A DNA stretch of 64,000 nucleotides from Cichorium intybus (taxonomy: Eukaryota > Streptophyta > Magnoliopsida > Asterales > Asteraceae): contig JAKNSD010000077.1 in the NCBI GenBank assembly GCA_023525715.1, positions 248,001-312,000 on the forward strand. The letters are read 5' to 3'. Below are positions 1 to 10,372 of this stretch, piece after piece. The notes beneath the pieces are model-generated. The model did no database searches, was not told where the DNA came from, and saw only the letters and a program-made list of their open reading frames with translations. Position numbers and translations under genes: made by a program. How positions within the stretch are numbered: position 1 is the first letter of the stretch; each line of letters begins with the position of its first letter.

Positions 1-1
1 C

Positions 2-2245
2 AAGGGCAAGGGGAAAGCAAAAGCTTTCAAAGGTAAGGGCAAGAAAGTTGTCCAACCTTCCCATCCGCCCAAGAAGAAGGCAAAGGTTGCCAAAGATGAC
101 ACATGCTTTGAATGTGGCAAAGCTGGGCATTGGAAGAGAAATTGCCCTACTTATCTTGCGGAGTTGAAGAAGAAGAAGGTCGGTGAAGGCACTTCAGGTA
201 TCTATGTGATAGACCTAGAACTTTATAATTTATCTCCTAACACATGGGTATTTGATACTGGTTGTGGAACTCACATATGTAATATGTTGCAGGGGTTCAA
301 AAGGAGTAGGCGACTGAAGGCAAATGAGGTAGTACTTCGGGTTGGAAACAATGCAAGGGTTGCGGTGGATTCAATTGGAAGTTTTAATTTATTACTACCT
401 AATGGCTTGTGTGTGACATTGTTGAATGTTTACTATGTTCCTAGCTTGACTAGGAATATTATTTCGGTTGCTAAATTAAGACAATGTGGATTTGATCTTT
501 CCTTTAATAATGATGATATTTGTGTTTACAAAAATAATGTATTTTATTTTGAGGCTAGGCCTTTAAATGGAATTTATGAAGTAAACCTTGATGAAAAGAC
601 TAACAATGGCTCTTTATACCACACTTTCACCAAGAAACCCAAATTTGATTTGAGTCAAACCTATCTATGGCATTGTCGCCTTGGGCATATAAACAAGAAT
701 CGCATATCCCAACTTCAAAAGAGTGGACTTTTGAAGGCAAATGAGAATGACTCATTTGATATATGTGAATCTTGTTTACATGGCAAGATGACTAAAGCTC
801 CTTTCTTCGGATCAAATGAGAGAGCAAAGGACTTGTTAGGAATCATACATACGGATGTATGTGGTCCTTTCAAGCCAATGACTAGATATGGTGAAAGATA
901 TTTCATCACCTTCACTGACGACTTTAGTCGTTTTGGATATGTTTATTTGATTAAACATAAACATGAGGCGTTTGAAATGTTCAAAACGTTTCAAAGTGAA
1001 GTGGAAAATCAACTCAACAAAACAATTAAAGTTCTTCGTTCTGATAGAGGAGGTGAGTACTTAAGTACAAACTTTATGGATCATTGTAAGACTTGTGGAA
1101 TTGTTTCACAACTTACTCCACCTGGAACACCACAACATAATGGTGTGTCTGAGAGGCGGAACCGAACACTATTGGATATGGTTCGATCCATGATGAGTAG
1201 AAGTACTCTACCTTTATCTTTTTGGGGTTATGCTTTACAAACAGCTGCTCGTCTCCTAAATATGGCACCTACTAAAAAGGTAGATAAAACGCCTTATGAG
1301 ATATGGCATGGAAGGGTTCCATCTTTATCCTATCTCAAGGTATGGGGTTGTGAAGCTTATGTTAGACAAGAAGCTTCAAACAAATTAGAACCCCGTTCAA
1401 CTAAATGTATCTTTGTAGGGTATCCGAAAGATTGTCTTGGATACTATTTCTACAATCCCATCGAGAATAAGATATTTATTTCTCGAAAAGCTGAATTCCT
1501 AGAAAACAAGTTTCTGACGGAAGAGGCTAGTGGGAGGTTTGTGGAACTTGAGGAACTTCAGGAACCACAACCTGATACACAAGAAGTTGAATCTAGCATT
1601 CAACAAGAAATTGTTGAACCTGAACAAACGGTTGTTCAGGAACAAGTTGTAACACAAGGTGTTCGCAAATCTGGTAGGGTTCGAATTGAACCAGAAAGGT
1701 ATGGTTACCTTTTGATGGAAGAGGAATGTTATACGATAGATTCTGATGAACCCGTCAACTATCAGAGTGCAATATCAGATCCTGAATCTGATAAATGGCT
1801 TGAAGCCATGAACACTGAGATGCAATCCATGCACGATAATCAAGTTTGGAACTTGGTTAATCTTCCCACCAATTGTAAGACTGTTGGGAACAAATGGGTT
1901 TTCAAGAAGAAAATCGACGTGGATGGAAATGTTCACACTTTTAAGGCTAGACTTGTCGCTAAAGGATACTCACAGACTCATGGTATTGACTATGATGAGA
2001 CCTTTTCACCAGTGGCAATGATCAAGTCGATTAGGATACTTTTTGCCATAGCCGCGTACTATGATTATGAGATATGGCAAATGGATGTCAAGACCGCTTT
2101 CCTTAATGGATACTTATTGGAAGATGTCTATATGGATCAACCTGAAGGTTTTGTCGATCCCAAGCATCCAAACAAAGTGTGCAAGCTTAAAAGATCTATC
2201 TATGGATTAAAGCAAGCGTCTCGAACATGGAACATCCGTTTTTGA
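2..2245 (+). CDS. Copia Gag-Pol, part 1: zinc knuckle, protease, integrase, N-terminal RT (partial, frameshifted)
   Basis: The frame is open from the window edge. A lysine-rich stretch leads into a CCHC knuckle (CFECGKAGHWKRNC, 104-145), the nucleic-acid-binding end of Gag. The protease follows, with active-site FDTGCGTHIC near 251-280. The integrase has an HHCC zinc site (WHCRLGH...CESCLHGK, about 669-789) and the D,D,E triad in IHTDVCGPF, LRSDRGGEY and HNGVSERRNRT. The RT palm begins at NKWVFKKK (about 1890) and includes QMDVKTAFLNG (about 2080). The reading frame ends at a TGA at 2243-2245 because a T-run (2239-2243) holds one base more than the frame needs. The product would cut, copy and integrate element RNA in virus-like particles; this copy cannot make it in one piece. 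Confidence 0.9.
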   Translation, partial: KGKGKAKAFKGKGKKVVQPSHPPKKKAKVAKDDTCFECGKAGHWKRNCPTYLAELKKKKVGEGTSGIYVIDLELYNLSPNTWVFDTGCGTHICNMLQGFKRSRRLKANEVVLRVGNNARVAVDSIGSFNLLLPNGLCVTLLNVYYVPSLTRNIISVAKLRQCGFDLSFNNDDICVYKNNVFYFEARPLNGIYEVNLDEKTNNGSLYHTFTKKPKFDLSQTYLWHCRLGHINKNRISQLQKSGLLKANENDSFDICESCLHGKMTKAPFFGSNERAKDLLGIIHTDVCGPFKPMTRYGERYFITFTDDFSRFGYVYLIKHKHEAFEMFKTFQSEVENQLNKTIKVLRSDRGGEYLSTNFMDHCKTCGIVSQLTPPGTPQHNGVSERRNRTLLDMVRSMMSRSTLPLSFWGYALQTAARLLNMAPTKKVDKTPYEIWHGRVPSLSYLKVWGCEAYVRQEASNKLEPRSTKCIFVGYPKDCLGYYFYNPIENKIFISRKAEFLENKFLTEEASGRFVELEELQEPQPDTQEVESSIQQEIVEPEQTVVQEQVVTQGVRKSGRVRIEPERYGYLLMEEECYTIDSDEPVNYQSAISDPESDKWLEAMNTEMQSMHDNQVWNLVNLPTNCKTVGNKWVFKKKIDVDGNVHTFKARLVAKGYSQTHGIDYDETFSPVAMIKSIRILFAIAAYYDYEIWQMDVKTAFLNGYLLEDVYMDQPEGFVDPKHPNKVCKLKRSIYGLKQASRTWNIRF

Positions 2246-3332
2246 TGAAAAGATTACGAGTTTTGGATTCATCAAAAATGAGGATGACTCCTGTGTTTAC
2301 AAGAAAGCTAGTGGGAGCATTGTCATAATCCTAGTATTGTATGTAGATGACATACTTTTATTTGGAAATGACATCCCAACCTTAAAAGGTGTCAAAGCGT
2401 TCCTTGAAAGTTGTTTCTCAATGAAGGATCTAGGGGAAGCTGCTTATGTATTAGGCATAAAGATCTATAGAGATAGATCTAAGAGACTTATTGGTCTTAG
2501 CCAAAGTGTATATATTGATAAAATCTTGAAAAGGTTCAAGATGCAAGACTCCAAAAGAGGATTCTTGCCAATGCCGCATGGCACCATCCTAAGCAAGTCT
2601 CAGTGCCCAAACACTAGGACTGAACTTGAAAGGATGAAACATGTCCCATATGCTTCGGCAATTGGGTCAATCATGTATGCCATGTTATGCACTAGGCCCG
2701 ACGTCTCATGTGCCTTAAGTATGACTAGTAGGTATCAACAGAACCCAGGTGAAGCCCACTGGACTGCTGTAAAGAACATTCTTAAGTACTTAAGAAGAAC
2801 TAAAGATATGTTCTTAGTTTACGGCGATTTGGAAGAAAGCTTAAAGGTAAAGAGTTACACTGACGCAAGCTTCCAAACAGATAGGGATGATTCGAAATCT
2901 CAATCTGGGTATGTCTTTATTTTAAATGGAGGAGCCGTGTCTTGGAAGAGTTCCAAACAAGAAGTGATTGCACAATCCACTACAGAATCTGAATATGTTG
3001 CTGCTTCAGAAGCTGCTCAAGAAGCTGTCTGGATGAGAAAGTTCATAGAAGATCTAGGGGTTGTTCCTTCCATTCGGGACCCTATAGAAATCTTCTGTGA
3101 CAATCTAGGTGCTATAGCTCAAGCAAAGGAACCTAGATTGCATCAAAAAACCAAACACATTCACCGAAGGTATAACTACATTAGACATGAAGTTAAGAAT
3201 GGTGAAATAAGTATTCACAAGGTTCATACAGATCAAAATTTGGCAGACCCATTCACGAAACCTTTACCCCAAACTAAGCATGAAAGTCATGCTAAGGGTA
3301 TAGGACTCCGTTTTTCTAATGAATGGATTTGA
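2244..3332 (+). CDS. Copia Pol, part 2: RT active site and RNase H (downstream of frameshift)
   Basis: The polyprotein continues in the next frame directly after the T-run. The RT catalytic motif LYVDDILLFG starts at 2337. RNase H shows its acidic residues in SYTDASFQTD (about 2854), TESEYVAASEA (about 2983) and FCDNLGAIAQAKEP (about 3097). The protein ends with the typical copia tail (HTDQNLADPFTKPL...) at the TGA ending 3332. No internal stop is present, so the single frameshift is the only visible lesion in this part of pol. No separate start codon is expected, since this is the C-terminal part of one polyprotein. Confidence 0.9.
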   Translation, partial: DEKITSFGFIKNEDDSCVYKKASGSIVIILVLYVDDILLFGNDIPTLKGVKAFLESCFSMKDLGEAAYVLGIKIYRDRSKRLIGLSQSVYIDKILKRFKMQDSKRGFLPMPHGTILSKSQCPNTRTELERMKHVPYASAIGSIMYAMLCTRPDVSCALSMTSRYQQNPGEAHWTAVKNILKYLRRTKDMFLVYGDLEESLKVKSYTDASFQTDRDDSKSQSGYVFILNGGAVSWKSSKQEVIAQSTTESEYVAASEAAQEAVWMRKFIEDLGVVPSIRDPIEIFCDNLGAIAQAKEPRLHQKTKHIHRRYNYIRHEVKNGEISIHKVHTDQNLADPFTKPLPQTKHESHAKGIGLRFSNEWI

Positions 3333-4004
3333 TTTGTGTTTAATGTTTTATGAATATGAACTTATGTAAACGACAAGAATTATGTAATATATGTGACGTG
3401 ATGTTTCATTCATAATTATTGTGTTTTATTAGCATATTTATTCCTTGAATGATTTAATTATTCTAAACGTCCATAGTCGATCATAGTTGTGGGAGCAATT
3501 ATGAAGTAAGACTAATATGAATTGGATTGGTTGACTTTTATGGGTAAAAGTAGCAAAAGGTTGCAACCAAATTCATAGGTACTTGTCAGTGAACAAGTAT
3601 TGGACTTGACCCGTTTCAAGATCACTCCATGGATCATCATCATAAGTGATTCTTGAATAAAGGTATTATCATTGTATCCTTTGACCTGAGATACATATTT
3701 GGGACTCAAGTGTAGAGTGTACTATGCTTTGATATGGTTTACTGTTGTTCTTGAAATACAGACAACCATAAAGGCCATACTCATGCATAGTACTAACTAT
3801 ATGAGGGGCGTATGTAGTCAAGACGGGATTTGTTCCTCTTATGTGTTGAGAGTTAGACATCTAAGGCGCCTGTTTGAAAGTTGAACATAAAATGAGAATG
3901 ATTAAGATCCATGTCTCATGTTCAACATGATGTCTGTGACAAAGGGATAATTGATAGATAACCTTATACATCAATTAGAGCCTCGTGTTTTCTGAAGAAT
4001 TGAA
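3333..4004 (+). other. Non-coding spacer between copia pol and 3' LTR
   Basis: About 670 bp without a supported gene; short open frames here are not gene-like. The part at 3465-3530 (GTCCATAGTCGATCATAG..., then GGGAGCAAT) has a recognisable counterpart at about 7885-7950 in the decayed copia element downstream, which shows the two are related. The GTGGGAG stretch near 3488 resembles a polypurine tract but lies about 500 bp before the proposed LTR. Confidence 0.5.
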
Positions 4005-4671
4005 TGTTGTATATGATTATGGGTTAAATGTTATCCCATTTAAGAAATAAGAAGATGTATTATTTATAAGCTTTTATTATCTAAGTTTTATAAATAATAA
4101 CAACCCACTAGCACTTCATTTGTCATCATAAAATCAGCCATATTGGAAGGAAAAGAATGCATTAAGAACTTAAAAGAAAAGGAAGATGCTTTGTGTCTTC
4201 TAGCTTTTGATTATAGAAATCAAATGGGACTTTCTTTTAAGCTAGTTGCATGTGCTTTTCTTTTCCTTTGTGTGATATATGTTGGCCACGATTTTGAGGG
4301 TGTTTGTACATCATTCTTGCTTCAAGAAATCAGCCAAAAACTCTCCTTAAGTTCTTAGAAAAAATTGGTTTTTGGTTTCATAAGAAAAGGAGTCATATCT
4401 TGCAAGTTGTGGAACTAGCATTCAAGGGTGTTCAAGCTTGTGGTGGATCAACTATAGAGGGATTCTAATTTGATTCCTAGCTATCGAAATCATCCAAACC
4501 AAACCCAAGAACAAAGGTTATGATCTTGAACTTAAACTATGTTTGTTCTTTATCTTATCTCTACATGCTTGTAGCATGATCCTCTTGAAAATGGAATTTG
4601 TGTTCATGATTTTATGCTTCCGTTGCAAACTCTTGTTTTTGAAACTATTACATGAACCATGATTTCCAACA
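4005..4671 (+). repeat. Putative copia 3' LTR
   Basis: The segment begins TGTTGTATATG and ends TTTCCAACA, giving the TGTTG...CAACA inverted ends common in plant copia LTRs. Its position after pol and its length (667 bp) resemble the 590-bp LTR of the related element at 8589-9178. The matching 5' LTR is outside the window, so the boundaries are inferred from termini only. Confidence 0.5.
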
Positions 4672-5459
4672 AAACCCTACCAAGGGAATGATTTTCCTAA
4701 AGAAACCTCAATACTGAAATCCTGAGGAAGATTTTTATTTCCACTGAAAGGATGTGGGACATGGAAGGCATAAATGCTCAAGATATCTGATGCAATAGAA
4801 GTAGTTGCAAGCCAAAGAGTATGGCACTTCAGGTATATTTGTAATTCCATAAGTGCTTTGCTTATGAACAGTATTGCCATTTTAATGGGTAGAGACTGGA
4901 ATAAAGCAGAGGTACAAACCATGGAGAGCTGGATCGAATCATGGACTACAAGCAGCTTGCTTTCATCCATAGGATTAGGAACCAACTTCTATATAGTGTT
5001 TTAGTTTATGGTTTTGCAATTTGAAGATTGTTGATGTGAACATTGTTTCATCAGATGGTTTTGACTTGGTTTAAATAAAGGTTGTTTTAAATAAAAGTTA
5101 TTTTAAAAGTTATTTTGGAACAAAGTTATGGCCATTACATCTATGAGAACTGGTTCACAACAATAGTTCGAAAAGATTGATTCAAGAGAATCCAAATGTT
5201 TGGATTGATGGAATGAGTGGAATTGTCTGGTTTTGTAAACTTGAAAGAAGCTACCAGAACTCCAGATGGATAGGATTATGGAGATCATTTGACTGAAAGT
5301 CTTATGATAACTGCTATTCTTGTCTACATAGAGAGATAACTATGCACTGCTCACAAGTTATTGTGGGCAAAGGCTGAGAATCTGTTGGACCTTCTACATC
5401 TAATGTATTTGGACCGTTCAGTTTTCCACTAAACCGTCTAAAATACTCTATTGCGTTTG

Positions 5460-5990
5460 AAACCTATATGGTGATCAGTACTTCAAGGACAGAGTATTGA
5501 ATCAAATGAGAAAAGGATGAGAATTCTAAATCCAAGTGCGGATAAAGAGTTTCTTAGTCAAAGATTATACAATCATCTAATGGACTGTGAAAAATTGTTT
5601 CAACAGTCAAATCCACTTAGAACGCTACGAGCATCGTATGGTGTGTCTGAGTTATAATCGAACATAAAGGTTCGACTTATGATGGATTGTATTGTGCTTC
5701 CAATATATGTCTGAGGTTAAACCTTAGAGACAATAGAGTCCTAACCCTTGCACCAACACAAAAGGTTCTATAAACACTGTTTGAGAAATATGGAGTGTAG
5801 ATGTTTCTTCACTAGCATATTTAGAAATTTGGGGTCTTGAGACTTACGGTTTACCGTGTAGCTCAGAGGACGCCGATTGACAGAAGTGTTATTCCATTAG
5901 AGTACTTGGATATAATAAGCATTTTTGACAACAGTATGATGTTGTATAAATGGCAGTCTTCTATGATAGGAAGCTGATATTCAAGGAATC
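5460..5990 (+). pseudogene. Copia integrase remnant
   Basis: The region matches the upstream integrase only as fragments in shifting frames. TATGGTGATCAGTACTTCA (about 5468) corresponds to the YGERYF part. The stretch at 5590-5650 still reads as the sequence around TPPGTP and GVSE. The stretch at 5748-5800 matches the APTKKV...YEIW part, and about 5930-5985 matches the segment before the RT linker. Many stops are present. Confidence 0.6.
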
Positions 5991-6203
5991 AGTGGGAGCC
6001 TGACTGATCTTGATGAGACTCAAAGGATCAAAGAGCCTGATGTTGGCACTAGCGCTCAACCAGAGGTAGTAAAACCTGTTGAGACTCAGTAAGAGTTTGC
6101 TGAGGAATCTGACATAACTCCATCTCCTGTTCGAGAAACTGATAAAGGACGTCATACACCTGGTTTTCATGAATTATATGTTGACGAAGGTGATGAATGT
6201 CTG

Positions 6204-6833
6204 GTGGATCATTGTGACCCTACCAATTATCGGAAGTCGTGGCAGGCCTCTTGGGTTGCCTTAAAGAAAGAGATAATGGAGAGCGAGATGAAATCCTTGT
6301 ATGATAACCAAGTTTGGAACCTGGTTGATCAAACATCTGGCCTTAAAACAGTTGGGTGTAAATGGGTCTTCAAGAAAAAGACAAACGTGGATTGAAAGGT
6401 ACACACATACAAAGCCAGACTGGTGGCAAAGGGTTATACTCAAACCCAAGGGATTGATTATGAGGAAACCTTTTCACCAGTTGTGATGATTAAATCTATT
6501 AGGATATTGTTTGTCATCGCAGCATTTTATGACTACAAAATATGGCAAATGGATGTAAAAACCGCTTTCCTTAACGGAAAACTTTCAGAGGATGTGTATA
6601 TGACACAACCAGAGGGTTTTGTACAGTCCAAATATCCTAATAGAGTGTGTAAACTTGTGAAGTCGATTTATGGACTCAAACAAGCATCTCGTAGCTGGAA
6701 TCTATGCTTCGATGAGAAAATCAAAGAGTTTGGATTTTCGAGAAGTAAAGACGAGTCATGTGTATATGTCAGAGCTAGTGGGAGCATTGAAGTCTACCCT
6801 ATGTCGTACACAGATAGCAAATTTCTCATGTAA
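6204..6833 (+). pseudogene. Copia reverse transcriptase remnant
   Basis: Two frames cover the RT palm. At 6204-6395 the peptide includes YDNQVWNLV and CKWVFKKK and ends in a stop at 6393-6395. At 6423-6833 the peptide includes GIDYEETFSPV, IWQMDVKTAFLNG and SIYGLKQASRSW. Close to the upstream copia RT in sequence, but the YVDD active-site segment is missing: after GASGSI-type sequence (about 6774) the alignment jumps to unrelated decayed sequence. Confidence 0.8.
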
Positions 6834-7195
6834 ATGTCCCTATCTCGAGAAATATGAAATAAATGAGAATTGCTATGCTATAAATGACACAGGAGAGACT
6901 TAATGCGCATGAAGCATTTTGATCTATGGAGATAGAATTAAGTGCTTCATAGGGATTTTGGAAACAAAAGTGAACTATGTAAATGTCAGTGCTAGTGGGA
7001 GCACTGAAGTCCAACCTATGTTGTACGCAGATAGCAAAGTTCTCATGTAAACGTCCCTATATCGAGAAATCATAAATAAATGAGAATTCCTATGCTACAA
7101 ATGACATAGGAGTGACCTATTGCATATGAAGCATCATGATCTATGGAGAGAGAACTAAGTGCTTCATAAGGATAAGCTAGAGTACATGAGCAGTC
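6774..7195 (+). repeat. 217-bp tandem duplication inside the decayed copia
   Basis: The word GCTAGTGGGAGCA recurs at 6774 and 6991, and the following about 200 bp (ACAGATAGCAAA, CCCTATCTCGAGAAAT, AATGAGAATT, GAAGCAT...GATCTATGGAGA, AGTGCTTCATA) repeat in the same order with about 10-15% differences by eye. The copies are adjacent and direct. The duplication lies at the point where the RT active-site segment is missing. Confidence 0.75.
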
Positions 7196-8588
7196 GGATC
7201 TAGAGATACAAGACTCCTATAAGGGATTCAAGTTTCTATATCAGGGTTTAGGACTGAGTGAAACTCAGAGTCCTAGTTCCATTAAGATCCTGGATGAAAT
7301 GAGTTGAGTCCCGTATGCACTTGCATATGGATCAATCGCATAATGTACGAGACCTAATGTATCATATGCCTTGAGCATGATGATTTGACATTAGGCTAAT
7401 CTTGGCAAAAGTCAAATGGATGGAAGTCACGAAGTATCTTAAATGTTTAAGATATTCTTGATCCATTATAGTATGGAAGAACTCAGTGTAAAGAAGCACA
7501 CTGATACTAGCTTCCAAAACTAATAGAAACGGTTCTTGTGCGCAGTCAGGATCCGGGTTCTTACCAAAAAAGACATCTCAGTTAATAGAGCTATATCGGA
7601 TGAGGCAAGATAGCTGATCTGATCACTAAGTCAATGTCTCGGACTAAGCAAGATCGATCATGCTAAGTCCATATGCATTAGATATGCAAATGAATTGACT
7701 TTGAGTGAAGTTTGTATAGTTTGATTGGTATTGGGAACTTAAGCAATGAAAAAACTCTATCTGATATGAAGATTATTATGTGGAGAACATAATATATGCA
7801 TAAAGGCAGTCATTTCATTAGTTTATCATTGTGTTCCGATTTTGCGTGTTTTATTGACTTCCTGAATAATTTAATTATTATTCAAACTGTCCACAGTCGG
7901 TCATACCTTTGGGAGTAAGTATTGATTCAAGACTGACATGAGGAATTGGTAGATTGTCCATAGAGATGGACATAGCATGGAGATGCACTAATTCTCATGT
8001 GTACTTAATATGGATTAAGTATTGGAGTAACCTGCACTTAGAGATTACTTCATGGAATCTGTCACGAGTAATTCTAAGATGGTAATATCTTATATTCTTC
8101 AAGCGGAGATGCATTGATTCTTTGTCCTGCAGTCTGTTGTGCCTTGGTTTTCTCCAACGTTGTCCGTAACTGGCAGCCATACAGGGAATGTCCAGGTATG
8201 ACATGATGAGTAGGCGAGATCCGTGTAGTCAAAGTTTATTTGTTCCTTCTGCCCTAATAGGAGAAGCGATATCCATGGGCCCCTCGATGATTTGGTGCTG
8301 ACAGCAAGTGTACGGCCGTACCGAGACTGAATTGATATAGAATCAATAGTGCAGTTTGTTGTGGTCATCACAAATCTCTATCGGGAAACATAATATTGAA
8401 TGTCTGAGACTGACATGATTCCATGTCAGACGTTCATAAGGATATCTTTTAGAACAAAGGAATATTTGATCACTTGCCTAAGGGCTGTTTCATTAGACGA
8501 ACACGGCACTTGTCTAGGATGACATACACCTTACTAGATTAGGGAATATTAGACCATACAGTTGTTATAACAAGTGCAAGTGCGAGAC
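6834..8588 (+). other. Decayed RNase H region and 3' spacer of the copia remnant
   Basis: No open gene. Faint matches to the end of copia pol remain: about 7480-7560 (the CACACTGATACTAGCTTCC part equals the TDASF region) and 7655-7730 (CATGCTAAGTCCATATGCAT equals the end of the polyprotein). From 7840 to 7960 the spacer resembles 3420-3530 of the upstream copy. Confidence 0.55.
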
Positions 8589-9178
8589 TGTTGGTTATAT
8601 GCCCATCGTTATAACAAGTTGGTAATATTACTATAAACAGTAGGGTCCTTTTGGGTTACACGCAAGAGACGATTTAGCTAAAAGTGATCGAAAATAAACT
8701 TGAGGGGTTAAGTTTATTAATATACCAAAGTAAAGGTATATTAATTAGAAACTTAATAAGGATAAAGGACTAAAGTGAAATATCCACAAGGGAGGAGATA
8801 AGGATGAGGAGCACTATAAATACAACCCTAGATCTGAGTTGTAGGGGCTGCCAAAACCCTAATTTTCATCACCCTCCTCCTACCCCTCGGTATACGACCG
8901 ATTTCTTTCAAAACCCTAAGTATTACGTGCTAAAACTTCAAGCAAAGGTATATACTACATCAACGGGTGCTGGATCGTTGTCTTGGGTGCGATTACATTA
9001 GAGGAGTTCTACTTTGGGCTCTCGTCATCCTAACAAAATCAGATCTGAGATTTAAAAGGTATGTCTTGAACCATCTTGATTTTACAGTTACAAAAGTGTG
9101 CATGATTCTGTGATCCTGGTTGAATACGATTTTGATTTCTGTTTCCGCTGCGTTGTTTTATGCTATCGTATTCCAACA
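8589..9178 (+). repeat. Copia 3' LTR (590 bp)
   Basis: The segment starts TGTTGGTTATATG and ends ATTCCAACA, a clear TGTTGG...CCAACA terminal pair. A TATAAATA-type promoter box is present (CACTATAAATACAACCC, about 8812-8828), where transcription would start if this were an active LTR. No primer-binding site follows, so it is the 3' LTR. Confidence 0.7.
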
Positions 9179-9248
9179 GTTGCCACTCCCACTTGCATTG
9201 CTACCGTTGTTTGCTGGTTAATATTTCCTGGGTTGATTCGATGACTGA
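9179..9248 (-). pseudogene. Gag fragment beyond the solo LTR
   Basis: On the minus strand this 70-bp stretch continues the glutamine/asparagine-rich gag tail that stops at 10373. Skipping the LTR and one copy of the duplication, the frame runs on through a Q/N/S/G-rich peptide with one stop. This places the two halves on either side of the 9249-10372 insertion. Confidence 0.6.
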
Positions 9249-10372
9249 TGACAACGCCTAGTGATATTACATATTTTAGTCGTTGTTGAGCCCTATTCTT
9301 AGTGAAATTATATCATATATATCGTGGTATTCTCACTTTTCGTGCCGGTACTTGTTTGGAAGAAAATAATGAAAACAGGGACCAAAGGTGTACAAATTGG
9401 AGAAAGTTGGAGAAGAAGGAAAAATCAGGAAAATACGTACGCGCGCCGCGGAAATCAAGAAGGCGCGACGCGGATACAAGGCGGTGGAACAAGATTTAAA
9501 GTTCGAAGAAACGGGGATAAAACCCTACGCGCGCCGCGGAAACCATATATGTGCGGCGCGGTTGCGTAAATTTTGCAACTATAAATAGAGGAGTTTTCAG
9601 CCAAAAACCCGAGCAAAACCCTAGTGAAAAATCGACCATAGAGGCTCTTTGACTCCAAGAACTCATTTTCAGCAAGTACCTTTGGATATTTCAGGTTTTT
9701 ATGTTTAATTTCTTTTTAGTTTAATAGTTAGCATTAGTGGCTAGGGTTTATGGGAGTGACAACCACTGCCTTGAGCATTTGATTTACTGTTTTTCTAGTT
9801 CTTGTTACTATATTGGATGTTTGGAACCTGTTTTGGGTTATAATAATCATTCGGTTACCAGTAATATTGGTTTTTCGGTGTTTTGATGCTTGTTATTGGT
9901 TTTGAATGCTTGGATTGTGTTTGGATGTGTTTATGATCTTGTTTGGGACTGTTTTCCTTTGCTGATTTCAGTAGCTAACTAGGTTAGGTTTTAGGTTTGG
10001 ATTCTAGCCAGTGACTGTCCTTGGATTTTTAGTTATTGGTTTGGTTCATGCCTTGTGATTGTTTGGTTTCTTTGAATGCCTTTGTTGCTTCTGAAGCAGA
10101 GATGTACTTCTGATTTCAGAAAGTAACTAGGTTTGATTTGAAGTTAGTTTAAGTCTATGCTTGTTTTGAGATTGTTTAGCTTTATGCTTTTCGGGATCAG
10201 TAGTCAACAGTGTAGGAACTAAGCCCTCTGACTATAGCGTGACACTATAGTTGGTAATCTATCACCTGACTTGACCACGTAACTCCTGCGGATCGACCCT
10301 GACTTCCACTGTGCTAAGTGTGTGTGTTAGGTTTTTCTTATTTTTGACCGCATGACGACCGCTGCCATGTCA
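9249..10372 (+). repeat. Solo LTR of an Athila-type element
   Basis: It begins TGACAACGCCTAGTG and ends CATGTCA, matching the ends and body of the paired LTRs at 33132 and 38592. Flanking 5-mers are ACTGA (9244-9248) and ACTAA (10373-10377), a target-site duplication with one later mutation. No internal region is attached on either side and the host gag reads through it, so it is a solo LTR left by LTR-LTR recombination. A TATA box (TATAAATA, 9580-9587) follows two pairs of GC-rich palindromic motifs (about 9440-9560). Confidence 0.85.

Larger units (their letters stand above)
1..4671 (+). mobile_element. Ty1/copia LTR retrotransposon, 3' part (gag end to 3' LTR)
   Basis: The domain order gag zinc knuckle, aspartic protease, integrase, reverse transcriptase, RNase H is seen directly and is diagnostic of Ty1/copia (in Ty3/gypsy the integrase follows RNase H). 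The 5' LTR and most of gag lie left of the window. Coding sequence ends at 3332, followed by about 670 bp of non-coding sequence and a putative 3' LTR (4005-4671). A related but far more decayed element follows directly, so this copy may have inserted into that one. Apart from one frameshift near 2243 the coding region is open, which suggests a fairly young copy. Confidence 0.9.
4672..9178 (+). mobile_element. Decayed Ty1/copia retrotransposon, related to the upstream copy
   Basis: Scattered integrase, RT and RNase H peptides in all three forward frames follow the same order as the upstream copia element, ending with a 590-bp LTR. No 5' LTR is present. Either the element is truncated, or its left part lies outside the window on the other side of the upstream copia insertion. 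Stops, frameshifts and an internal 217-bp duplication make it non-functional. The base just after its LTR end (9179) continues the gag of an Athila-type element on the other strand, so it probably inserted into that element. Confidence 0.75.
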
